This document shows, in pieces, positions 54,624-64,000 of a stretch of 64,000 nt of DNA. Below the pieces are notes generated by a model that was given only the letters and a program-made list of their open reading frames with translations, was not told the DNA's origin and searched no databases. Where the stretch lies: assembly GCA_965240325.2 (NCBI GenBank), contig OZ251251.1, positions 682,001 through 746,000 on the forward strand, written 5' to 3'. The DNA is from Rebecca billardiae RCC1528 (lineage: Eukaryota; Haptophyta). Position 1 is the stretch's first letter. Every line of letters begins with the position of its first letter. The translations under genes were made by a program, and so were the position numbers.

Positions 54624-55343
54624 TCACACATTCTCGTCACCGGATACCTGCGCGCGCTCTTTCGTGTTTGTTGATGTCCGGCGCAAGAGAAGGCCAGAGG
54701 CGGGCTTGGACCCCGAGCTGCCATGGCCGATGAGTGGCCCGAGATGGGGGGGGCGGGTGAGCAGGGGGAAGCGATCGGGCTGGAGGACGACACGTTCGGC
54801 CGCCATCCAGACGAGCTGCGCGAGCTCCGCCCCACCGATGCACAGGCCCATCACAACGACTGCGCCAGCCAGGGGTATGGCGATGCCGCCATGGGATCAC
54901 GCGACAACAAGCCGAGCGTGGGCGCCGCGACTGATGACGAGACCATCTCAGCGATGCGCGGGGCGGGCAGCGCGGGGGTGGCGGTCGCAGCTGACGCAGA
55001 TGACACGGTTCTTGGAGTCGTCGCGAAAGGCGAGCGCGTCCTCGGTGACGACGCGGAGTACGAGATCGGCGGCGGGATTGATCCAGCAGAGCATGCAGCT
55101 GTATGCGCACACGCGTCAGACGAACGCGCGCCCTCGCGCTCGGTGGGTGGGCTCGGACAGTCTCGGGCGGTGGCCTTGACGAGGGGGTTCCGCGGGGAGA
55201 TACGTGCTTGGCGCGCCAGCACCAGTCCCACGAGGGCCACGTGAGCGAATGGTGGCCACGCGAGCACCCGAGTCGCGATGCCCGTGCCCGCGGCGCGGCG
55301 GGTGACGGTCAGCCCGAGCTGACATGCTGCGGCCGCGTTGCAT
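54624..55343 (-). CDS. Possible small membrane protein, tentative model
   Basis: A frame-consistent model is complement(join(54624..54859, 55007..55098, 55204..55343)), 155 residues. The last two exons look coding: CMLCWINPAADLVLRVVTED (55007-55098), then, after splicing, VVMGLCIGGAELAQLVWMA, a likely membrane helix. The first exon (ATG 55343) is Arg-rich and doubtful. A 173-codon frame on the plus strand (54723-55244, starting MADEWPEMGG) overlaps it and is also open, so strand is not settled. No family is recognised. Confidence 0.3.
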
Positions 55344-58300
55344 GCTCACTCACGAGCACCCGCTCCCCGTGCCGTCTCCTCCTCGCGCCGCCTGCCCGCA
55401 TCGCGCGCGCAGTTACTCAGTGGGCTCCACAGCACCGAGGACGACACGCACCCGGCCGACGAGTTCTCGCCGTGGGACACGCTGCCCGGCCGGATTGCGA
55501 AGCTCGTCGTGTGCCACGGCAAGCCGATGCCGGAGGAGTTGATCCACGAGGGGATCAAAAGCGTGTACGCCGATCTGCGCAAGGCGGACCAGACGCGCTA
55601 CCGCGGCGATTCCGGGCTCGCCGTCCGCGGCGCGCTCTGCTCGACAGGTCTGTTCCATAAGACGGTCGGTGGGCGCTGGTGCCTCAAGGAGGACACGCTG
55701 CGCGTGCTGATGCTGCGCTTCAAGGAGCGCTCGAGCGCGAGGCGCGGCAAGCAGCAGCTCAAGACGGCGGGCGTGGAGGGGGTGGGCGTGTCGCCAGGCG
55801 CCGGCGCGCCCAAGCTGGCAAGGCAGTCGAGCAGGTGATGCAGCTTTGCGCGCGCCTGCGCGGACGATCGCGTGACGCAACGCAGCGCACTTCGTTCCTT
55901 CGCAGCGGGCTGACCCACTACGCCGCACCCGCCCGCGCGGACGACCCTGCATCGCGCGCTGCTTCGCGCCGCGCAGAGAGGCGTTGGCGCCGTCGTCGAT
56001 GCCGATGCCCCCCATGGGCAAGCACAACCACAGCTCGGCGCGCTCGGTCGACTCCGACTCGATGACGGCCACGGAGCCCGTACAACGGCCGAGGCCGGGG
56101 CCAGCGCCAGCGGCGTCTGATGGCCAGGGTGCCAGCGATGGAGGCTCAGGCGCGGCAGCCGGCCTCGGCAGAGCCGACTCCCGGGATGCGCGCGTCCCGC
56201 CGTGGACCCTCGTCGCCCCGACCTGCCAGCTGCCGTCGCCGTATTCGTGCACTGCTGCGGTGCTGCCGAGGAGCGATCCATCGACATCAGCCATCGGCTG
56301 CGCAGGGGACGGCAGCAGCGGCAAGGCCGGCAAGGCGGCAGGAGCTGGCGGCGTGCTGGCCCAGCCCGGGCAGCCGCAACTCGCGCGCGCCCCCGGCGCT
56401 GTGGCTCCGGCCGGCAAGGACGGAGCGGCCCCGCGAAGGGCCAAACGGGCGCACTCGCCAACGCCACCGTCATCCGCGCCAGCCCCGCAGCAGCGGCGGC
56501 AAGCGTCGGTGGCGGTCGTCCTCACCGAGGGTGAGGCAGCGGCCGTGGGGGTGAGTGCGAGCGCATCGGACGCGACGTCTCACGGCAAGGCCCGTGCCGC
56601 CATCGTCGGCCATGTCGTGCTGTCGGCCACGGGCGTCGGCTCGGACGACGCCAATGGGCTACCTGAGGACGGGCTACCACTGCCGCCGCCGCCGCTGCCG
56701 CCGCCGCCGCCGCAGCAGCTGTCCCCTCCGGCAGGGCCGCAGCTGCCACAGCCGCCGCAGCAGCAGCCGCCGCCGCCGCTGCCGCAGCAGCCGCCGCCGC
56801 AGCGCCAGCTACCGCCAAAGCCGCAACGGCCTCGGCAGCAGCTGCCACCGCCGCCTCCGCCCCAGCCCCGACAATCGCCAGCTGCGCACGGGTTTGCGCC
56901 GCCGCCGCAGCATGCCGGCGCGCACGCGGGCTCGGGCATGGGAGCCCCGCGGACATCCTCTCCGCACTGCGACCCCGGGCGTGGCACCCACGGCAGCGTG
57001 GGGCCCTCCGCGCAGCACCGAGGCCGGGCGTTGCCGCAGCATGGCCGCCCGCCGCCGGGCGCGCCACGGGCGCAGCAGAACCTCGGCGGCGGCGCGAGCG
57101 AACGCAGCGGCGGGCCTTCGCACGAGCACGCGCCGCCCGCGAACGACCTCGCGCGCGCCCCCCCGCTCGCTGGGTTCCACACGCGGTATGCGCGGCAGTA
57201 CGACCAGCTGGTGTGCTTGCTCTCGGACCTCACGACGCGACTTGCCGACGACCCGAGCTGCGAGGCGGTGTTCGACAACCCGTTCGACGGCGTGAACCTC
57301 GAGTCGGAGACCGAGCTGTGGAACGCCATCGGCCACGAGAAGTTCATCTGGCTGCTGCAGATTTACAACTTCCTCGCGCCCAAGCTGCCCATGATGCCCG
57401 AGCGCTGGGCGGAGGGCGCGGCGATGCGCGGCGAGGGCGCGTGGCGCGGTGGCGGCGAGCACTACGCTGGCGACGGCGGCAGTGACGACGAACACGACGA
57501 GCGCGGGCATCCGCACCACCTCCCACGCCACGGCGGCGGCGGCAGCGGCGGCGGCGGCGTGCCCATGGCGCCGCCGCCGCGCGACTCCCGCGATCGGGGC
57601 GGCGCAGGCGATGAGCTGGGGAGCGTGCCGCCGCCCGTGGCTCAGCAGCCGCCAGTGTCGCAAGCGGCGTGGCATCGGCACCCGCCAACTCAGTCCTCGC
57701 CGCCGCCACCGCCGCCGCCGCTTCCGCCGCCGCCGCTGCAGCAGCAGCCCGCACGCACAGCCTACGCGCCATCCGAGCCGGGGCAGCAGCGGCCGCAGCA
57801 CTCGGAGCGCGCACGGCCGCCGGCGCGCTCGGGCGCTTCGCGGCCCACGGCGCCGGACGGTCGGCCCGAGCACTCCCCGATGGTCGTAGGAGCGCGGCCG
57901 ATGCGCCCGCTCGACAGCGGCGCTCCGTTCCGAGCGGCATGCGAGGCTCGCGGCGTTGGTGGCGGCTCGGACGGCGGAGCGGCGCAGAGCGACGCGCGCA
58001 GCGCTGCACGCGCGGCGCCCCCCGAGCTGCAGCCGCACGGTGGCGCCCCACCGCTCGTGCGCGTGCCAGCTGTGCGCACGTCTACGCCGTCCACGAGTAC
58101 CCCGCCGACTCAGCAGCGGGTCGCGGCCGCCGCGGCCGCGGGTGCAGGCGCGGGCGCGGGCACCAAACCGCCTCCTCGGAAGCGGCAGCGCACGCGCGCG
58201 CCGCGCACCAAAAAGGGCAGTGCCACCGAAGAGGAGCACGCGCCGTGCACCGTCGCCTCGCGAGCAGGCACGGATGGCTCCACCGAGATGCCGCAGCCTG

Positions 58301-58698
58301 CGCGCCGCACGGCCCCCGCCGTTGCCGCGCGGCCGATGCTCACGCCGATGGTAACGGACGCCCGGCTGCTCTCGGGGCCGCAGGTGCCGCTGCGGCAGGC
58401 CGCGCACCGGCCGGCCCCGCCGCTCGACTCACCGCGCGACTTCCTCCGCGGCCCTGGCGCCGCTGGCGGCTCTGGCTGCGCATCTCACGCGTGCTCGGCG
58501 CTCGAGGACGATGAGGCCGGGCACATTCGCTTCGCAGATGCTGCTCACGGCGACGACCAGGCGTGCTCCGATTGGCTGGGCTTGCTCTCCGACGCGGGGC
58601 ATCCCCACCAGCTCACGGCGGCCACTGGCGCCCAGCTGGGCATCGGCATGCTGCCGCCGGAGCACATCGACGTGCCCGGCGCCTGGTCGTCGCCGTGA
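55278..58698 (+). CDS. Large Pro/Gln-rich protein with winged-helix-like N-terminus
   Basis: Model: join(55278..55301, 55413..55834, 55977..58698), 1055 residues. The last two exons are well supported (phase-2 join, ATG-free continuity). The 24-bp first exon is a guess. Residues about 20-130 contain WDTLPGRIAKLVVCHGKPMP, then ELIHEGIKSVYADLR, GDSGLAVRGALCSTG and GGRWCLKEDTL. This has the shape of a winged helix (HARE-HTH or similar: helix, 'GKPM', helix, Arg-rich turn, basic helix, wing), which would bind DNA. Long Pro/Gln and Gly runs follow, interrupted by one ordered segment near 545-630 (YDQLVCLLSDLTTRLADDPS, then FIWLLQIYNFLAPKLP). Near the C-terminus lies a basic patch (PPRKRQRTRAPRTKKG), a plausible nuclear localisation signal. 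A transcription or chromatin factor is inferred, not shown. Confidence 0.6.
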
Positions 58699-58850
58699 AC
58701 TCGATATCTAGCGGCGGTGGTATTGCATCAGCCATCACATATGCACCGCGCCGTCTGACGATGAGATGGACCGATGATGGTGAACGATGACTCATGATGC
58801 CGATGATAATAAGTTCAATTGTGTAACACAGTAAAGAAATCGATTTTCGG

Positions 58851-60839
58851 CGTTACCGTAACCCGTCCGCACTTCCGCCCAGTGGGGATGCGGGGGATTT
58901 TTTTTCATGCCGCGTTCGCGGCACTTCGCGCCGCCACAGTGGAGAAAGATCGGGCCGAAGCCGTTTGAGCATGGTCGCTTGTGCGCACGCCCATTCGAAT
59001 CGATGGCGCGCTCCGAGCGGCGGGCGTGCGCGCATGTGTGCCGCGAGGGGGGCTGCGAGGCGTCGGCCGGCTTGCCAAGGCGGTTCCCCGGGGCGGCGTC
59101 ACCCTCGCCCGCCCCTCCTCGCCCACCCTCGCCCCACGGGCGGCCACACGTGACCTGTTAAGATGACTTCACGGGAGCCGCGCGGCACGCGCGCGGAGAG
59201 GCGAGGGAAGCGGTGTTTCGCGGAAAAACGTTCTATAGCATTGTGCTCAACCCATGTGGGCACCCGCTCCACACGTTTGTACGCCGCCAAACCGCACACA
59301 GCGGCCTGAGCAGCTCCCAGACTGACTTTCGCTCTTGAAGCCTGTTTTTGGGCCAGATCTTGGTGTGGATGTAGCGCGGCGAGGAGGCGCCGGGCGCGCG
59401 CCCGAGCTGCGTGCTGCCACTCGCCATGACCCATAGACATCGTCCGTCGCGAACGACCCGGCTCGCCTCGACCTCTCCGACCCGCCGGGCAGCCACGACC
59501 GAGCGCGCAGCCAACGGTGTCCAAACAGAGGCTTCTCAGACCGCGTGGGATGGGCATAGGCGCGAGAGAGGGCGCCCAGCGCGCTCTTGAGATGCACAGG
59601 AGCACGCACTGATGCGTATGGAACCATCCCATCACGATCGCCCCGACCTGGCGCGCCCTATCTGGCCCGTCAGGCTGCCCGCGCCGCCGCCGCCGCGCCT
59701 CGCCGCCGCCACGGGCGCCGCCGCATCGCGGGCACGTGGGTAAGTCTGTATTCAACAAATACAGAATTTCCGGTGCGGCCCTCTGTTGGGCGGCAAGGTC
59801 GATCTGGTCGACACCTTGCCGCGCGGCATGGGCCACGGCGCGGCGAGGTGGCGGCTGGCGCACCGCGGCGCGGGCGGGATGGCTCGAGGACACCACCGCC
59901 CCGCCTCCCACGCCGCGCCGTGCGCGTGCGCCGTGCTCTCGTCGCGTACCGAATTTCCTGCGGCGAGCGACGTCACACAGCGCGACCATGCCATCGCGCG
60001 ACCAAGTGCCGTCCAGCGCGGCGATTTGTCGTATTTGTTGAATACATGCGGGTACGAATCGGACGTACGACGCCCTCGACGCACACGTCGAGAGTCACGC
60101 GCGCGGCGTGGACTGGCACGCGACGCGGAGATGGCGGGCGCGGTGCCGCGGGCGCGCGACTGGTCTAGAACAGCACAATGAAGCGCGGGACGGCGCCGCG
60201 CGCGTGGGCTCGCTGCCGTCTCCTCGCAGTCGAATATTTCTGTGCACCCTCCTACCAGGTCAGTCGACCGACTTGCACGCGGCATGCGAGCACTGCGTGC
60301 GGGGAGGAGTGTGACATGGCAGGCTGTGGCGAGGTGGATTGCCGTGCAGGAGTATGCTAGGAAGGGCCGCTCCCGCGCTCGCGCGGTGCCTCGCGCACGC
60401 CTCGTCGAGGACGAGCGTGTTTGAATGGCTCCGGGGAGGCCTGAGACTTCGCTTGTTCACAGCAGCGCGCGACAGGTGCACACAACGAAGGTGACGACCA
60501 GGCACTCCGGCGAGGGCGGCTGCGCTGGCAGCAGACTGCATTCGGAGTAAGATGCGCCATCTTACGCGCCGCTTCGCCTCGCTGCATCGCCGCACTGAGC
60601 AGCAGGGCTCCACGCTCACGAATGGCTCACCACGAGCTACGTGACCGGCCAGCCGCGTGCAACCCGGCGAGGCAGAGAGGGGCGGAGAGATGGGGAGGCT
60701 GGGTGGGATGTTGCAGTCCCATGCCCGGGGCACTCGTCAGGCGCCTGCGCGGCCACCGTAGCGTCTTCTGTGCGCTCGTGCGGCCCGCGCGAGAATTTCC
60801 CCGAAAATCGGCTCGTGTCGGATACGGGTTACGGTAACG
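58851..60839. repeat. 2-kb segment bounded by 16-bp inverted repeats
   Basis: CGTTACCGTAACCCGT at 58851-58866 is perfectly inverted at 60824-60839. No target duplication is visible and no intact gene is found inside. Short frames on both strands look random. Confidence 0.4.
59747..60046. repeat. 300-bp MITE-like unit
   Basis: TGTATTCAACAAATAC at 59747-59762 is perfectly inverted at 60031-60046. The ends are also nearly self-palindromic. No clear target duplication. It lies inside the larger inverted-repeat segment. Confidence 0.45.
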
Positions 60840-61014
60840 ATAATCCCGTTTTTGTTCACTGTGAATATCGTATATCTACATCTGCTTATGACGACGATTA
60901 TTATAAACTAATAGTATATGTATACATATATGACCGCGTTCCGCGGTCCTTCCGTAGAACCAACGTAGTTAGGGGCCCGCGGTGCACCCTCCGTCGGCTG
61001 CTGTCTCAGTCTGG

Positions 61015-61850
61015 TCAACATGGCGGGCCGATGAGGACTGTCGCCGCGGGCCCGCGCGAAGAACTAAGAAGTACGGACGGCGGCCGGGGCAGCGGCGCGC
61101 GCGCGCAGGGCGAGCCTGCCTTGAGGTGCTCGCGCTGCGCCACGCGCTCGACGACGGGCCGCTGGTCGCTCAGCCGGCGCGCCTCGTGCCGGCAGAGCGA
61201 GAGCGCGCACCACTCTGCTGGCCCCACCCCCAGCGGCCCCAGCCTGCGCTCACGGCGCTGCGCAGCCGCGCACCGAGAGGCGAGACCGAGCGGAGCTCGG
61301 GGTGGAACGAGGCGAGCGGCGGGTCGCGCCTGCCGCCGCGCGTGCGCGCCTGCTCCACCGCGCCACCGTGCTCGCCCGCCGCCTCCTCCGCCGCGTCGGC
61401 CTCGAAGCCACGGCGGCGGCCAGCCAGCCTCCGACCGAGGCGGAGCCCGTGCGTGCTCACTCACCCGGCGCGGTGGCGCCCTCGAGTCGACGGCCGTCTA
61501 CTCCACAGCTGGCTGCTCGAGCTGCTGCACGGGGCGTCGCGACGAGGGCGCCGCGCGCGCCCAGCGCGTCCGTCGCCGCGTCGCGCAGCGCGTCGAGCTC
61601 GGCGCCGCGCTTCGCCAGCTCGGCGCCCAGCGCCTCCGTGCGCACTCGTGCTCATTCGATTGTCGTCATCGCGCTCGTCGGCTCCGTGGCGAGCCCGCGG
61701 GGCGGACGAGCGGACTACTGCGCGCCGCAGCAGGAGCAGCGCGCGGCGCGCAGCGCTCCGCGCGCAGCAGGGCCGTCTCCTCATCCACCGAGTGCACGGC
61801 CTGCGCGGCGGCGACGCTATGTGCGAATCAAGGCCTATATGGCCGGCCAT
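61015..61850 (-). other. Possible gene fragments, unresolved
   Basis: On the minus strand several short segments read protein-like (for example TEALGAELAKRGAELDALRD at about 61580-61640, a coiled-coil pattern, and ASFHPELRSVSPLGARLRS near 61250-61310), but in different frames. I could not join them with consistent splice sites. Confidence 0.2.
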
Positions 61851-61906
61851 GACCGATGATATTGGCCGCTAGGCGGCCATGGCCGATGGTTAGCGGTCGA
61901 CCATCC

Positions 61907-62355
61907 ATCTCGGGCAGCGATCCCGGTTCGCTGAAAAAGTTCGCGAACGGGTTCGCGAACGGTCTTCGTTCGCCTAGGTTCGCGTTCGTTCGCCTCATCG
62001 GCTGGCCTCGGGCGAAGTTCGCGAACTCGCGAACCGGTTCGCGAACTACGCGAACTTGTTCGTGAACCCCCCACTGTCAATCTCCCATATGTAAGCGGCC
62101 AATCTCAAGGTAATCTTGGGTCGATATTCCAATATGATTTCCGCCAAACTGGGAGAATATTCAATATTTAATCAAGTTTTCCTATTAAATCGAATAAATA
62201 ATCGGTTCGCGTACGGTTCGCGAAAGTTTGCGAGTTCGTTCGCGAGAGGGCCGTCGGGGAGGCAGTGAGTTCGCGAACTCCCGTGGTTCGCGAACCGAGG
62301 TTCGTGAGTTCGTTCGCGAGGCCAGATTACACGAACCGGGATCGCTGATCTCGGG
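61907..62355. mobile_element. hAT-type foldback MITE with exact 8-bp target duplication
   Basis: Terminal inverted repeats CAGCGATCCCGGTTCG (61915-61930 and, inverted, 62332-62347) are perfect over 16 bp. They are flanked by ATCTCGGG at 61907-61914 and 62348-62355. An 8-bp duplication and a CARNG-type terminus are hallmarks of hAT elements. Each arm is packed with TTCGCGAA palindromes. The centre (62090-62205) is AT-rich. No transposase. Confidence 0.9.
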
Positions 62356-63469
62356 CATCTCTGGCCGATGGGTATTGGCCGATGGCCGTCCGGCGGCCGG
62401 ACCGCCGTACTCGTAGGCCGCGCCGGACGGCACGGCCACGGCGCCGGCGCGTGATGGCCGCGTGAGCACGCCGCGCGGGCTGCAGCACTGTCCGACTCTG
62501 CACGGTCGTAGTTCGAGAGGGCGGCCCCGGGGCTCGGCCGACCCAACTGGTGGACTTGTTGAGCCCCAGTGGCGGTCTCGACCGAGCTTGGCAGGTGTGT
62601 GTGTGTGCCTGTGTGTGTTAATCTGATATATACTATATCAGTTACAGGCGACTATGTCTATATATTGCGATGTATTTGCCGATTCTGCGCGCCGGCCCGG
62701 CGAGTGAAGGACGCGAGGTGCAGCAGGCGGCGAGCCCGGCGAGACTCCGAGGGCGAGTCAGCGGCCGCACCCGCGCCCGCGACCGCGCCCACGCCTGCGC
62801 CCACGTGACCCCTACTTCTGCCACGCGGCTCGCGCTTGCACTGCCAGCAGCGCTGCGGCATCGTCTCACGCAGACCACGTCTGCCGACGCGGCGACTGCG
62901 GCAGCCTCGCGGCGAGCGGACGAGCGGTGGCTGCCGCAGCACAGTAGTCGGCTGCAAGCAGCTTCTGCGACGAGATCATGCCCAGACCGAGAGTCAAGCC
63001 GACCTCGTTGGGGTACCGCATACGTTCTGCCCGAGTGGCGAATAATCTTTTGCCGAAAAAGAAAAAGAGGTGAATGAATATATATATATATATGATGTAT
63101 TCATTTATTCATTTATTCGTCGTAGTCGGCCACTGGCCGATGAACGGGCAAACGTGGGCATCCTGTGGCCGACGGGTTGGCCGACGCCCGTCGAGGCTTG
63201 ATTCGCACACAGCGGCGACGGCGGCGCGCGCCGCCGCGGGGGGACGCACGCGCTGCGGGCCGAGATGAGTCCGGCCGCCGAGCCGCGGTGGCGGCGTCGG
63301 CGTGCGCGCCGGGCGAGGTGGGCGAGCTCACGCGGCCCGGGCTCAGCACGCCCGTGCACAGCGCCGGCCGCGGTGGCGAGCGCGCACCGCTCGGCCGCGG
63401 TGGCAACCGGCTGAGCGGTTGATGTTTGAAGCCGCGAGGTCAGCGACGTCTCCGATGACTCGGCCATGA
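62356..63469. other. Intergenic, no gene seen
   Basis: Repeated GGCCGATGG-type words and a short TA run (63079-63092). ORFs are Arg/Ala-rich without features. Confidence 0.5.
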
Positions 63470-63477
63470 TTGTGGTC

Positions 63478-63670
63478 CTCCTTCGCCCACGGGTGCTTTG
63501 TCGACCATCCGCTGGAGGCGCGCCAACGTCGGTACGGACAGCGCCTGCTTGAGCGTCGTGATGTGCATCAGCTCGAGCCGGCCGAAGATGGGCCCGCCGA
63601 CGGCGATGATCATGATGTGCGCGCTTGCCGCTTGGGCACCCGTCCTCGTCGCGAGACGCTGGCGGGCGGG
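63478..63670 (-). other. Possible coding exon, unknown
   Basis: The minus strand reads AHIMIIAVGGPIFGRLELMH followed by ITTLKQALSVPTLARLQRMV, which is protein-like and in one frame, but there is no start, stop context or recognised family. Confidence 0.25.
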
Positions 63671-63925
63671 TAACCCGTTTTTCTTATTTCATTATGGCAA
63701 AGGAGGTTCATCCATCGAGGCAGGCGGGTAACTTGGTTTAACCAGCGCTATTCAAAACAATCCCTTCATTATGACACTCAGGAGGTTCATCCATCGAGGC
63801 AGACGGGTGACTTGGTTGGACAAGCGCTATTGAAAAGAATCTCTTTTAATATGACGAGGCGGTTCATCCATCGAGGCAGGCGGGTAACGTATTTGAACAA
63901 GCACTATTCAAAAGAATCTGGCCTC
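63661..63925 (+). repeat. Degenerate 77-79 bp tandem repeat, about 3.5 copies
   Basis: Units start at 63701, 63780 and 63857 with AGGAGGTTCATCCATCGAGG (or one change), preceded by a partial tail at 63661-63700. Copies differ by about a fifth of positions. Confidence 0.85.
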
Positions 63926-64000
63926 ATAGCTGTTTTCGACCCAAAACAATCAAACGTCGCTCGGCAAACTCGTACTTCAGCATACAAGAGGGGTAGGAAT

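Noticed and set aside
59590-59645. Minus-strand GAIVMGWFHTH resembling a JAMM/MPN metalloprotease motif
   Set aside because: HTH is followed by Ser at the right spacing, but the needed Asp is Arg, the rest of the domain is absent, and part of the frame is made by the inverted-repeat MITE.

Overview
The window looks like nuclear DNA of a GC-rich microalga with a secondary plastid. A haptophyte is my best guess, but this is inferred from gene style only. Evidence: spliceosomal introns, many starting GTGCG and carrying GT/GC microsatellites; Golgi glycosylation genes; a plastid-lipid-associated protein and a histidyl-tRNA synthetase whose N-termini read as signal peptide plus transit peptide; a hybrid histidine kinase; a TTAGGG-type interstitial telomeric tract; and several eukaryotic transposon families. 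All exon joins are my own readings, from GT/AG sites, preserved frame and protein-family continuity. No transcript data were available.

Layout. 1-4.9 kb: the 3' part of a Ty1/Copia retrotransposon with an intact polyprotein frame and a probable LTR. 5.5-12.9 kb: a small coiled-coil protein, an SLC35B4-like nucleotide-sugar transporter with a long N-terminal extension, a PIF/Harbinger-like MITE, a broken F-box/RCC1 gene, a Golgi sulfotransferase and a small membrane protein. 13.4-14.05 kb: an element bounded by two perfect long palindromes. 15.9-22.1 kb: a six-exon zeta-toxin-fold kinase gene, head to head with a four-exon alpha-1,3-fucosyltransferase. 22.8-30 kb: a PAP/fibrillin-type plastid protein, head to head with a seven-exon gene that fuses a Ufd2/E4 core, a UBE2O/BIRC6-class E2 domain and a Rad23-type UBA. 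32-46.6 kb: a multicopper oxidase, a hypothetical gene, an Mrp/NBP35-type P-loop protein, a DHHC palmitoyltransferase, a hybrid histidine kinase and an organellar histidyl-tRNA synthetase. 47.7-54.2 kb: a nested mobile locus. Two identical 790-bp direct repeats flank a 4.8-kb Tc1/mariner-like element that carries a transposase and seven 417-bp tandem repeats. 54.6-58.7 kb: a tentative small membrane protein and a large proline-rich protein with a winged-helix-like N-terminus. 58.7-64 kb: mostly repeats and MITEs, including a hAT-type foldback MITE with an exact 8-bp target duplication.

How the genes relate. The transporter, sulfotransferase and fucosyltransferase (6-22 kb) would all act in Golgi glycan assembly. 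The strongest candidate for something undescribed is the 23.9-30.0 kb gene. Its Ufd2 core ends where a U-box should begin, and an E2 catalytic domain stands there instead, followed by a ubiquitin-binding UBA. On paper this is an E4-like elongation factor carrying its own E2.
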